Positions 43,768 to 52,892 of a stretch of DNA of 64,000 nucleotides are shown here, one piece after another. The stretch is from Methylobacter tundripaludum. GTDB lineage: Bacteria; Pseudomonadota; Gammaproteobacteria; Methylococcales; Methylomonadaceae. The position numbers and the translations under genes were made by a program. Positions within the stretch are counted from its first letter, which is position 1, and every line of letters begins with the position of its first letter. Location: positions 1-64,000 of the forward strand of contig NZ_PTIY01000003.1 of assembly GCF_002934365.1 (NCBI RefSeq), written 5' to 3'. Below the pieces are notes generated by a model. It saw only the letters and a program-made list of their open reading frames with translations, was not told where the DNA came from and searched no databases.

Positions 43768-46206
43768 TTATATTTTGCCGGTGTTGCTTAATTGTTCAGG
43801 ACTAAAATCATCGACGCCGATCGCTGCAAAGCGGGCCTTTTCAGCGGCCACTATCAACTCGGCTTCTTTTTTACTGATAATTGAATTGCTTATCGCCGCA
43901 TCCAGCACATCGACAATCGAGCCTTTCGGCAACTTTTTCTGCTTTTGTGCGGCATGGATCTTGGCTTCCACAGGCGCTGCGGCCAGCACCGCCTGGAAGG
44001 CGACTTCAATCCTGCCGGTCACGTCATCGGGCTTATAGTTAATGTAAATACCGTGGGTTAAACTGTCGCGAACCGGTGAATTTTTCAGCAGCAGCGCCGC
44101 AGTCTGGTGGATCAAATGATCGGCGGGCGGCGAATACGGTTTGCCGCCGGGGAACAATACGGCTCTTAACAGATAAGCAGGGATCCGCATCGGCAAGGCA
44201 TGAAAAATAGCCAGCAGCGATTGCTGGGCCCGGTGCAGGGTTTGCTGGCAGGCCCAATCCAACAACGGCAAATCATCTTCGGGACTGCCCTGATCCTGAA
44301 AGTTTTTCAGCACACAGGAACATAGATACAGGTTGCTCAAGACGTCGGCAAAGCGCCCGGAGATGCGTTCCTTGCGTTTAAGCGAGCCACCCAGCGTCAG
44401 CAGCGCAAAATCTGCGACCAACGCAAAGCCGACGCTAAGCCGGGCAATCTGGCGGAAATATCGCCGGGTATGTTGATCGCCCGGCACCTCGACAAATCGG
44501 CCCCCGGTCAATCCCAGCCAAAAACCCGCGGCCAGATTATGCAGCACGGAACCGATATGCTCGAACAGCACTTGATCAAACCGATCAAGATTATCATGAC
44601 CTAAAGCTTCCATTTCCCGCTGGATGTACGGATGACAACGCACCGCGCCCTGGCCGAAAATCATCATCGTGCGGGTCAGGATATTGGCGCCCTCGACGGT
44701 AATGCTGACCGGAATCACTTGGTACATCCGGCCAAGATAGTTCTTAGGCCCCATGCAAATACCGGAACCGCCCTGTATATCCATGCCGTCGTTAACCACG
44801 CGGCGCATTCTTTCGGTGAGTTCGTATTTGATGATCGCTGAAATGACCGACGGTTTTTGCCCGTCGTCCAGCGCTGCGGCGGTCACCTTGCGCGCGGCGT
44901 CGATAATATAAGTCTCACCGGCTATGCGCGACAGCGGCTCTTCGATGCCTTCAAACTCGCCTATCGGCAGATTGAACTGCTTACGGATGCGCGCGTAAGC
45001 GCCGGAATTGCGGCTGACCATTTTCGACGCGCCGGTGCTGAGTGCGGGCAAGGACACCGCGCGACCGGTCGCGAGGCATTGCATCAGCATCTTCCAGCCG
45101 TTGCCGACTTGCTCTTTGCCTCCGATGATCCAGTCCATCGGGATAAACACGTCTTTGCCCCAGTTCGGGCCGTTCTGGAACGCCGAGTCCAGCGGAAAAT
45201 GACGCCTGCCGATCGAAACGCCAGCAGTATCGGTCGGAATCAGCGCAACGGTAATGCCGATGTTTTCCTGATCGCCGATCAGGTGCTCCGGGTCATAAAG
45301 CTTGAACGCCAGACCCAGCACCGTGGCGACCGGGCCCAAGGTAATATAGCGTTTTTCCCAGTTGAGCCGTATGCCCAGCACCTTGTCCTTGCCACTGGTT
45401 CCCAAGCTCGAGCTTGGGAACCAGCCGTAACAGACCACGCCGGTATCGGGCATGGCACCGGCATCGCTGCCTGCAAGGGGGCCGGTCAGCGCAAACGCGG
45501 GAATTTCCTCGCCTTTTGCCAAGCGCGGCAGATAATGATTTTTCTGCTGCTCGGCACCGTAAGCCAGCAATAATTTGGCCGGACCCAAGGAGTTGGGCAC
45601 CATGACCGTGACGGCTGCGGTGGTGCTGCGGCTGGAAATCTTCATAACCACTTCGGAATGCGCGTACTCGCTAAACTCCAGGCCGCCGTAGCGCTTAGGT
45701 ATAATCATGCCGCAGAATTTGTGCTGTTTGATATAGTCCCAGACTTCGACAGGCAAATCCCGGCGATTGTGGGTAATGTCCCAGTCATCCAGCATGCCGC
45801 ACAAGGTCTCTACCGGGCCGTCGATAAAGGCCAGTTCTTCGGCAGTCAATTTCGGGGCGGGCAAATCGAGCAATATTTTCCAGTCGGGATGACCGGAAAA
45901 CAGCTCGGCATCCCACCAGGTATTGCCCGCTTCCAGCGCTTCGCGTTCGGTTTGCGACATTGGCGGCAACATCTGTTTCATGACCTTGAAAACTACGCTA
46001 CTGAATAGCCGTTTGCGGATAGCCGGAACATTCAGCGGGATAAAAATCGCATCGAAAACGACCCAGAGCAGGAATACTAAATTGCCGCCCTGCGCCAGCG
46101 AATAAAGCCCCAACCATCCGGCCAAAACCAACGTGGCCCTGCGTAGAGGTACCCGGCCATAAGCCAGGACGCCGACGATAATGAGTGATGCGATTAACCA
46201 GATCAT
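43768..46206 (-). CDS. fadE: Acyl-CoA dehydrogenase FadE (large type)
   Basis: 812 residues, the long FadE form. N-terminal TM segments (first about 65 residues), then the acyl-CoA dehydrogenase core: ALTGPLAGSDAGAMPDTGVV, RHFPLDSAFQNGPNWGKDVF, GGSGICMGPKNYLGRMYQVI, VEGANILTRTMMIFGQGAVR, LGGSLKRKERISGRFADVLS, ending ...IGVDDFSPEQLSNTGKI. It performs the first step of fatty-acid beta-oxidation. Within VCYGWFPSSSLGTSGKDKVL the codons come from a perfect 30-bp palindrome that replaces the usual short turn (E. coli: VCMGEWQGQQVL). The frame is kept. Confidence 0.95.
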   Translation of the reverse strand: MIWLIASLIIVGVLAYGRVPLRRATLVLAGWLGLYSLAQGGNLVFLLWVVFDAIFIPLNVPAIRKRLFSSVVFKVMKQMLPPMSQTEREALEAGNTWWDAELFSGHPDWKILLDLPAPKLTAEELAFIDGPVETLCGMLDDWDITHNRRDLPVEVWDYIKQHKFCGMIIPKRYGGLEFSEYAHSEVVMKISSRSTTAAVTVMVPNSLGPAKLLLAYGAEQQKNHYLPRLAKGEEIPAFALTGPLAGSDAGAMPDTGVVCYGWFPSSSLGTSGKDKVLGIRLNWEKRYITLGPVATVLGLAFKLYDPEHLIGDQENIGITVALIPTDTAGVSIGRRHFPLDSAFQNGPNWGKDVFIPMDWIIGGKEQVGNGWKMLMQCLATGRAVSLPALSTGASKMVSRNSGAYARIRKQFNLPIGEFEGIEEPLSRIAGETYIIDAARKVTAAALDDGQKPSVISAIIKYELTERMRRVVNDGMDIQGGSGICMGPKNYLGRMYQVIPVSITVEGANILTRTMMIFGQGAVRCHPYIQREMEALGHDNLDRFDQVLFEHIGSVLHNLAAGFWLGLTGGRFVEVPGDQHTRRYFRQIARLSVGFALVADFALLTLGGSLKRKERISGRFADVLSNLYLCSCVLKNFQDQGSPEDDLPLLDWACQQTLHRAQQSLLAIFHALPMRIPAYLLRAVLFPGGKPYSPPADHLIHQTAALLLKNSPVRDSLTHGIYINYKPDDVTGRIEVAFQAVLAAAPVEAKIHAAQKQKKLPKGSIVDVLDAAISNSIISKKEAELIVAAEKARFAAIGVDDFSPEQLSNTGKI
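45395..45424. repeat. Perfect 30-bp palindrome inside fadE
   Basis: CTGGTTCCCAAGCTC followed directly by its exact reverse complement, GAGCTTGGGAACCAG. The element of the type GTTCCCAAGCTC...GAGCTTGGGAAC is a dispersed palindrome known from many proteobacterial genomes. Here it encodes WFPSSSLGTS in frame. Confidence 0.9.
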
Positions 46207-46250
46207 GGGGTGGTCCTTAAGTTAATTACTGATGTTACACAAACAAAATA

Positions 46251-46539
46251 AAGACACCGCGAAGGCACGAAGAACACAAAGTTATTTAGCAGTAATATTC
46301 AGCCATTGAAAAATGATAGACACCCCTACGCATTTCAAATCCAACTATTTTTTTAAACTTAGGATCATGCATAAATTAATTTAGGCAATTACCATGAAGG
46401 ACATGAAGACTTAAACCTTTCATGCCGCTTCATGTCCTTCATGGTTAAAAAATGAAAAATAAAACTTGCTCAAGTTGTTTCATGCCGTCCCTTATTATTC
46501 AATCCTTCGTGTTCTTCGTGCCTTCGTGGTGAAAATTTC
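46251..46539. repeat. Nested repeat block between fadE and fad hydratase/dehydrogenase
   Basis: Outer inverted arms: CGAAGGCACGAAGAACACA (from about 46260) and CCTTCGTGTTCTTCGTGCC (about 46503-46521). Between them lies an ATGAAG element (46368-46486), near-identical to the copy at 17752 but with two left-arm units rather than four. No gene is supported in this 333-bp gap. Confidence 0.75.
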
Positions 46540-48855
46540 TTAATCATTGCGTAACGGCTTACCTGTTTTAAAAAGGTGTTCCAGCCTGGCCAGAGTGCCC
46601 GGTTGTTGGACTAAATGTAAAAACGCGGTCAGCTCCAGATTTAACAAATCGTCTTCGGTCAGCGGCTCGGTGATGTCGCACTGGCCGCCGCTGAGCACGT
46701 CTGCCAGTTGCCGTGAGATTTCCACATCATAGTCCGTTATTTTGCCGGCCAGTTTTAAGTTATTGATCGCAATATCCATTGCCGCTCTGGCGCTGGCGCC
46801 GGGCAGGCTGAAACTGACCGGCTCAGGCGGCGTATAACCCGATACCAACAGCAACGCTTTAGCCTTCGCATCGGCCAATAAGCGGTCTTTATTCATGGTA
46901 ATGCCGTCGGTGGTGGACAAAAACAGCAGTTCCTTTGCTTCGGCCGCCGATTTTGACACCTTGGCCATGCCGATCGTTTCGAAAGCCTGCGCAATCGCAG
47001 GCATCGGACCGCCGGGACGTCTTGCAAATTCCAGCCGGCGGCGCAGATATTCCTTGCAGCCGCCCCAACCCGGCACCAGTCCCACGCCCACTTCGACCAG
47101 ACCGATATACAGTTCGGCATGAGCCTGAATCGCATCGCAATGCAGCAGGATTTCGCAGCCGCCGCCCAAAGCCAAGCCGGAAGGCGCGCCGACCACCGGG
47201 AACGGCGCATACTTCAAAGCCATGTAAGACTGTTGCCCCTGTTTTATCAACTGCTCTACCGCCAGCCAGTCTTGGGCTTGGATGGCTTGCACCAGCAAAG
47301 TTAAATTAGCCCCGGCGGAGAAATTGTCGGCATCGTTGTGGATAACCAATGCGGAAAAGTCGGTTTTGACCTTTTCGACGCTTTGCCGGACCACTGCCAG
47401 ACTATCCATGTCCAGCGTATTCATTTTGCTGTGGAATTCCAGGCAGGCAACGCCGTCGCCAATATCCCACAGACTGGCCGACGGGTTTTCCAATACCGCC
47501 GGAGCCTGTAATTTAATATCCGCCAACAGCAGCATACCGTCCGGGCGATGCACAGGATGGTAATTGCCGGATAAATCGGCATACAAGCATTTGCCTGAAT
47601 CGACCTTGTATAGGTCGTGACGATTTGCCAGCAGCGACGGCACCTCGCGGTTGTCGGCAAGCAAGCGGTCAACGAACCAATCTACGCCGATCCGATCCAG
47701 CAGCTCGAACGGCCCGTATTTCCAGTTGTAACCCAGCCGCATCGCAGTATCGACGGCGGTGATGTCATCGGCAATCTCGGGAATCAGGCTCGCGCTATAA
47801 GCCAGAGTATTGGACAACACCTGCCAGGAAAAACGACTGATTGCGTCTTCGCCCAACAAAAAAGCCCTGATCTCGTCCTGCGTCTTAGGCAAACTCGGCA
47901 AGGCGAATTTTTCGCTAACACGATAAGCGCCGGTTTGCAGGCTAATCGATTCCTTGACGCGCTTTCCGCCTGTTTCCTGTAGACGATAAAACCCGCCCTT
48001 GCCTTTTCTGCCGGTGTAACCGTCGGCTATCATGGTCTGAACCAGTTCGGGCAAGGTATTGACTTGATGAAACGCATCTTCCTTGGCTAAGGCTCGTTCC
48101 ATGCTGCCCAGAATATGCGGGATCAGATCCAGCCCGACCAAATCCAGCAGGCCGAAAACACCGGTTTTGGGTATGCCGAAAACCGTCATCGCCGCATCGG
48201 CCTGCTCGACGGTCAAACCCAGCTTGATCGCTTCCAGCAATCCGCATTGCAGCCAGTAAATACCGATGTGGTTGCCGATAAATCCCGGCGTATCCTTGCA
48301 GCTTACGCTCTCCTTACCCAGATGGGTGTCGGCAAAACGGCTGACGGCGGCAACCAGTTCCGGCCGGGTTTGAGGGCCTGAAACCCGTTCCAGCAGCCGC
48401 ATATAACGGGGCGGATTAAAAAAATGGGTGATCATGAAGCGCTGTTTGAAGCTGTCCGGCATATCGCGGGCCAGCAGCTTCAACGGCAATGTCGAGGTGT
48501 TCGATGAAATCAGGGTATCGGGGCGGCAAATGTTCTCAAGTTTCCGGTAAAGTTCCTGCTTGACGGCCGGATTTTCAATCACTGCTTCAATCACCCAGTC
48601 CACTTCCTTTAACCATTCAAGATGGTCTTCAATATTGCCGGGCGTGACCAATCGGGCGTTATTTTTATGCATGAACGGCGCAGGTTCGGCTTTGAGCATC
48701 TTGGCAACCGCCGATTCGGCAATGCTGTTCCGGTTATCGCCATTTTCAGGAACTATATCCAGCAAACAGACAGGAATACCGGCATTGGCGATATGGGCGG
48801 CAATACCCGCGCCCATAACCCCGGCGCCAATCACTGCAACTTTTTGGATGCCCAT
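46540..48855 (-). CDS. 3-hydroxyacyl-CoA dehydrogenase / enoyl-CoA hydratase fusion (FadN-like)
   Basis: About 771 residues. N-terminal NAD-binding 3-hydroxyacyl-CoA dehydrogenase (VAVIGAGVMGAGIAAHIANA; FNPPRYMRLLE; GFIGNHIGIYWLQCG) and C-terminal enoyl-CoA hydratase (ALVIHNDADNFSAGANLTLL; GLALGGGCEILLHCD; EVGVGLVPGWGG). The order dehydrogenase then hydratase is that of FadN rather than E. coli FadB. Steps two and three of beta-oxidation. ATG at 48855 with GGAGG seven bases before, overlapping the thiolase stop (TGATG). A longer frame reaches 48903 but lies inside the thiolase gene. Confidence 0.92.
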   Translation of the reverse strand: MGIQKVAVIGAGVMGAGIAAHIANAGIPVCLLDIVPENGDNRNSIAESAVAKMLKAEPAPFMHKNNARLVTPGNIEDHLEWLKEVDWVIEAVIENPAVKQELYRKLENICRPDTLISSNTSTLPLKLLARDMPDSFKQRFMITHFFNPPRYMRLLERVSGPQTRPELVAAVSRFADTHLGKESVSCKDTPGFIGNHIGIYWLQCGLLEAIKLGLTVEQADAAMTVFGIPKTGVFGLLDLVGLDLIPHILGSMERALAKEDAFHQVNTLPELVQTMIADGYTGRKGKGGFYRLQETGGKRVKESISLQTGAYRVSEKFALPSLPKTQDEIRAFLLGEDAISRFSWQVLSNTLAYSASLIPEIADDITAVDTAMRLGYNWKYGPFELLDRIGVDWFVDRLLADNREVPSLLANRHDLYKVDSGKCLYADLSGNYHPVHRPDGMLLLADIKLQAPAVLENPSASLWDIGDGVACLEFHSKMNTLDMDSLAVVRQSVEKVKTDFSALVIHNDADNFSAGANLTLLVQAIQAQDWLAVEQLIKQGQQSYMALKYAPFPVVGAPSGLALGGGCEILLHCDAIQAHAELYIGLVEVGVGLVPGWGGCKEYLRRRLEFARRPGGPMPAIAQAFETIGMAKVSKSAAEAKELLFLSTTDGITMNKDRLLADAKAKALLLVSGYTPPEPVSFSLPGASARAAMDIAINNLKLAGKITDYDVEISRQLADVLSGGQCDITEPLTEDDLLNLELTAFLHLVQQPGTLARLEHLFKTGKPLRND

Positions 48856-49994
48856 CAGATCGCCTCCAAAATAGTCGCAATGCCCTGGCCGCCGCCGATG
48901 CATTGGGTGGCAAGCGCAAACTGCTTGTTTTCCCGTTTCAGCAGGCTGGCGGCTTTACCGGTAATTCTGGCGCCTGACGCGCCCAGCGGATGGCCCAAGG
49001 CAATCGCGCCGCCATCCAGATTCAACTTTTCGAACGGTATCGGGAGGTCTTTTAGTACCGCCAAAGATTGCGCGGCAAAGGCCTCATTCAGTTCGACGAT
49101 GTCGATGTCCTGCAACGTCAGACCGGCGCGTTGCAAGGCCTTATGGGTTGCGCTGACCGGGCCTATGCCCATGATTTCCGGCGCGCAAGCGGATACTGCG
49201 ATGGACCTGATGCGGGCAAGTTTTTCCAATCCGTGGGCGTCTGCGTAGTCCTCGCTGCATACCAGCACCGCTGCCGCGCCGTCGGTTAACGGCGAGGAGG
49301 TTCCGGCAGTCACGCTGCCGTTTTTAAGGAAGGCGGGTTGCAGACCGGCAAGCGCCTGTAACGTGGTGCCAGCCCTGATGCAGCCGTCATGCTGGACGGT
49401 TTCGCCGTCAGCGCGTTTAATCGGAATGATTTCGCCGGCGAACAAACCGTTTTTCTGGGCGGCTCCCGCTTTTTGCTGGCTCGCCAAGGCGAAAGCCTCC
49501 TGCGCCAGACGGTCGATATGATATTGCAGGGCCAGGTTTTCCGCCGTCTCGCCCATGCCGATATAGGCTTGGGGATAGCTTTTATAAAGGCCCGGATGGG
49601 GCAGGTAATTGAAACCGCCCATCGGCACGCGGCTCATCGATTCGACACCGGCGCAGATAATCGCCCGACCGGCATTCATTTGAATCGCGCCCGCCGCATT
49701 ATGTATCGCCTGCATTGAGGAACCGCAGAAGCGGTTAATGGTGGTACCGGAGACGGTAACAGGCAACCCGGCAAGATGAACGATTAACCGCGCCAGGTTC
49801 ATGCCCTGCTCCCCTTCAGGAAAAGCGCAGCCTAAAATCAAATCCTCAATATCTTCGGGGGCAACGCCGGTATCATTGATTAAGCCTTTGATGACCTGTG
49901 CGGCGAGCTCATCCGGCCGTACTTTAGCCAACTGGCCTTTTTGCGCGGGTGTAAAGGGTGATCTGCAATACCCTGCGATAACTACATTTTTCAT
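48855..49994 (-). CDS. fadA: Acetyl-CoA acyltransferase (3-ketoacyl-CoA thiolase)
   Basis: 379 residues. Catalytic Cys90 in NRFCGSSMQAIHNAAG, His in GGAIALGHPLGASGARI, and Cys in LATQCIGGGQGIAT. Performs the thiolytic step of beta-oxidation. Co-transcribed with the downstream hydratase/dehydrogenase by a TGATG overlap; the acyltransferase-hydrolase gene lies 65 bp upstream. Confidence 0.95.
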   Translation of the reverse strand: MKNVVIAGYCRSPFTPAQKGQLAKVRPDELAAQVIKGLINDTGVAPEDIEDLILGCAFPEGEQGMNLARLIVHLAGLPVTVSGTTINRFCGSSMQAIHNAAGAIQMNAGRAIICAGVESMSRVPMGGFNYLPHPGLYKSYPQAYIGMGETAENLALQYHIDRLAQEAFALASQQKAGAAQKNGLFAGEIIPIKRADGETVQHDGCIRAGTTLQALAGLQPAFLKNGSVTAGTSSPLTDGAAAVLVCSEDYADAHGLEKLARIRSIAVSACAPEIMGIGPVSATHKALQRAGLTLQDIDIVELNEAFAAQSLAVLKDLPIPFEKLNLDGGAIALGHPLGASGARITGKAASLLKRENKQFALATQCIGGGQGIATILEAI

Positions 49995-50059
49995 GATGCT
50001 GCCCTCCTTATGTTATGCATTTCCACTGATTAAATACGTTCAACGGGACATAACGGGAT

Positions 50060-52504
50060 TTAAAGATGTTTTTTGCTGACTTTTCCCTGCTTTACTCCTT
50101 GTGCCGCTAAGGGTATGCAATCGTACATCTCTTCAAGACCGTGATCGACTCTATTGGCAGTGCGCAACTCATTTAAAAAATCATCAATGGCGCGCCAGGC
50201 ACCGCCGATATTTTCCATCAAAATACCGTGGCGATTAGATGTAATGACCTGGAGTTTTTTGTTTTTTGAGCCCAGTTTATCGAAGATAGCCGGTGCGCTT
50301 TTAGCCGAGACAACCGGGTCCTGATCGGCGTAAATAATCAGGGTCGGTGTGCTGATACGCGGCAACAGTTCATCGATGTGCGCTATCAGCAGTCTCAATT
50401 CATATAGAGCCCTGACCGGCACATTGCGGTAATTGATATGAGGGTGTTCAGTGGCATTCTCGATAAAGGGCTTTACGCCTTCAAAGGCCGAAACCCAGCC
50501 GACCAATTTGTTGGTTCCGTGCAGTAACGGCACCAGCATGAAAGCGGAATTGACGAATTTTAGCGGCACGGAAACCGCAATGACGCCGATTATTTCATGG
50601 TGTTGCTCGGCGGCCAGTTTCAACGCCAATGCGCCGCCGGTAGAAAATCCGGCGACGGCTATGCGTCGGCAATGCGCTTTGAGGATGCTGAAACCTCTTT
50701 GTACGCAGCCGAACCAGTCTTCCCAGCTTTGGTCGCGTAACGCATGCGGTGACGTACCGTGGCCTTTCAGTCGGATACCCAATACCGTGTAGCCCTGTTT
50801 AACCAGGTATTCGCCATAATCCTTCAATTCAGCCGGGCTGGCCAGCAAACCGTGTATCAGTAATATGCCGGTGCCGTTGGCTTGCTCTCCTTCGACAGAG
50901 CTCAGGACAGGCGGTTGAAGAAAAAACGGCGATGGGTCGGCGACCGTATCTTCCATTTGATTGATCTCGGCAAAGAGGGAGCTTGAATAAACTTGTTTTT
51001 CCCATGCCAGAGCGCGGCATTCATCTTCAAAATGCCAGGCTGCCAGTTTGTTGGTATCGATGCCGGCGAATTCGTTGATAGCCCCGATCAGAGTATCGCG
51101 AACCGTGCGCAAAGGCGCTGCTTCGTTATTATAAACCGCAATCGGATTCTCCAAACGGATGCTGTCAAAGTCATACTCGGCCAAAAGTTTGGGCAAGAAT
51201 TGGTAACTATTCGCCCGGTCCTGGATCAAACCCGCTTCTTTGGCGGCACAGATAAAATAATCGAAGCGCTTGTTCGTTGATTTAAGCAGATCACTGTAAT
51301 CATCGGGATTAAGCAGGCTCCGGTGCAGATGAATCGCGGTATTGTTTTGCAGATGCTTGATGGCGATATAAAGAATGCTGTAGAACTGATTTTTCTCAAT
51401 ATGCGTCTGACCTTCGCCGATGTAATGCATGATTAGCGTTGCCGCCAGATGGCTTAAATTGATCGTGACATTGGCATAAATGCCTTCCATGTATCGATCG
51501 CGGGAACATTGGGCATTTTTTATAAAATACGAACCCAGTAAACGTTGCCGCCAGTTTTTAGGCCTGGAATTCAGCGTAAAAACATCGTCTATCGTATTAA
51601 TTTCAGGAACGACCATACCCATCAGATAACGGGTGCGCCAATCCCAGATACAGCAAGGATCGACAGGAGTACCCAGGCGTATGTCCATATCGGTATTCTT
51701 CAGCATGATATTGCCTTCAATCAGCAATTCCTCGGATTGGCGCAAACTCAGATTGTCAGAAAACAGCTCAACGCCTTTAAACAACAAGTTTTCAGAAGAA
51801 CGAATCGGATAAAAAGTGATATTGGCCGGCACCATCAGCGTCAGTTTATTCGCTACCGCTATCAGCTGATCAATGCTGTCGATTTGCAAAGCATCTTGCC
51901 ATTGCCGAAGCAGCGTCACATTGTTTTGACTATAGGCGTGGCGGATAGCCGCCTTAAAGGTTTCCACGCCCTGCCCCAAAACAGCCGGCCCTGTGTGCAG
52001 CTTGCGCCGGTTGCCGGTAACCCGGGAGTAAATACTGTAATGACCGCGTTTGTCGATAACCCGGCGATCTTTTACCATGCCGCCTTCAGGAAAAATAATG
52101 ACTTTGCGGCCGCGCAAAATCTGTCCGGCCAGCAGTGGGAACAGGCGATCATGATCGTGGGGAAAAACACCGACATGCTTTAAATACCGCGACAGCACGT
52201 TGTCTTCGTTAAAAAACTCCCCGGAAGCAATTGCACAACTGTAAGCCCCGGTTTTTTCGTAAATAAGGAATTGCGGTATGAACGTTTCGAACCGGGAAAA
52301 ATGATTGAATAAGAAGATGTCGCCTTCCAAAAACTGCGGGTCGGCATGCAGATCCAACCTGACGCTCAACATGTTTTTGACGGCGTTAAACAGCTTGACC
52401 GACCTGTTGTAGAGCTTGGTGCTTATATCGGGCCAATCATCAGGGTATGGTGTGTTATTCATGTCCGCTGTATGTCTTAAGGTAGAAATCCAAAAAAACA
52501 TCAT
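50060..52504 (-). CDS. Acyltransferase (PlsC/GPAT-like) fused to alpha/beta hydrolase
   Basis: 814 residues, apparently one continuous frame. First half: acyltransferase with FNHFSRFET, in which the HX4D motif reads His-X4-Glu (residues 68-73), and FPEGG (138-142). Second half (from about residue 540): alpha/beta hydrolase with LLIHGLLASPAELKD, nucleophile elbow GFSTGG near 620, and the Asp in IYADQDPVVS. The linker carries PPVLSSVEGEQ, encoded by a dispersed repeat. It probably makes or breaks acyl esters; substrate unknown. Either of two ATGs (52504 or 52462) could start it. It lies upstream of fadA on the same strand. Confidence 0.8.
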   Translation of the reverse strand: MMFFWISTLRHTADMNNTPYPDDWPDISTKLYNRSVKLFNAVKNMLSVRLDLHADPQFLEGDIFLFNHFSRFETFIPQFLIYEKTGAYSCAIASGEFFNEDNVLSRYLKHVGVFPHDHDRLFPLLAGQILRGRKVIIFPEGGMVKDRRVIDKRGHYSIYSRVTGNRRKLHTGPAVLGQGVETFKAAIRHAYSQNNVTLLRQWQDALQIDSIDQLIAVANKLTLMVPANITFYPIRSSENLLFKGVELFSDNLSLRQSEELLIEGNIMLKNTDMDIRLGTPVDPCCIWDWRTRYLMGMVVPEINTIDDVFTLNSRPKNWRQRLLGSYFIKNAQCSRDRYMEGIYANVTINLSHLAATLIMHYIGEGQTHIEKNQFYSILYIAIKHLQNNTAIHLHRSLLNPDDYSDLLKSTNKRFDYFICAAKEAGLIQDRANSYQFLPKLLAEYDFDSIRLENPIAVYNNEAAPLRTVRDTLIGAINEFAGIDTNKLAAWHFEDECRALAWEKQVYSSSLFAEINQMEDTVADPSPFFLQPPVLSSVEGEQANGTGILLIHGLLASPAELKDYGEYLVKQGYTVLGIRLKGHGTSPHALRDQSWEDWFGCVQRGFSILKAHCRRIAVAGFSTGGALALKLAAEQHHEIIGVIAVSVPLKFVNSAFMLVPLLHGTNKLVGWVSAFEGVKPFIENATEHPHINYRNVPVRALYELRLLIAHIDELLPRISTPTLIIYADQDPVVSAKSAPAIFDKLGSKNKKLQVITSNRHGILMENIGGAWRAIDDFLNELRTANRVDHGLEEMYDCIPLAAQGVKQGKVSKKHL
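50886..50914. repeat. Dispersed repeat embedded in a coding sequence
   Basis: CTCCTTCGACAGAGCTCAGG ACAGGCGG, a member of the TTCGACAAGCTCA family (copies at 3980 and 17914). Translated on the minus strand it yields PPVLSSVEGEQ, the peptide often seen where this repeat is inside a gene. It lies in the linker of the fusion protein. Confidence 0.8.
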
Positions 52505-52892
52505 TGTGCAAAATTTACACTGTCAGTATGCCCCGCTCTGCGGGCGAACCTGATAATACCCCTTATCGGTAATGTTAGCCATATTGGATCGTGACTGTAC
52601 ATCTATTGAAAACCATGACAGCCGTCCCTGATTGCAAGATTGATACAGCAGCGCTGGAATCAATGCGGCAAAGGCTTTCTACCGATCCGACGAACGGGGA
52701 ACAACGGTATACAGCCTCTAAAAATGGTAACGGTAATTTATGTCAGCTTTTGCCACACATTATTGGCGTTATAGCTTACAATATCACCTCACCTTGCTAA
52801 TCAAGGTTATCGTAATAAAAACTTCTGTGTTTAGCGCAGATGAGCTGCAACCGAAACAGACAGAGTTCATTTAATTTTAAGGAAGAGTTTTT
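52505..52892. other. Intergenic gap with nothing supported
   Basis: A 388-bp gap between divergent genes. A 69-codon plus-strand frame (52591-52800) lacks recognisable content and good initiation. The region probably holds promoters for both flanking genes; I could not mark them. AT content rises towards the DUF917 gene. Confidence 0.5.

Noticed and set aside
48856-48903. N-terminal extension of the fad hydratase/dehydrogenase
   Set aside because: It lies inside the thiolase gene; the ATG at 48855 has GGAGG and the correct family start.
52591-52800. Small plus-strand frame before the DUF917 gene
   Set aside because: No homology, no convincing start and low-complexity content; noted only as gap.
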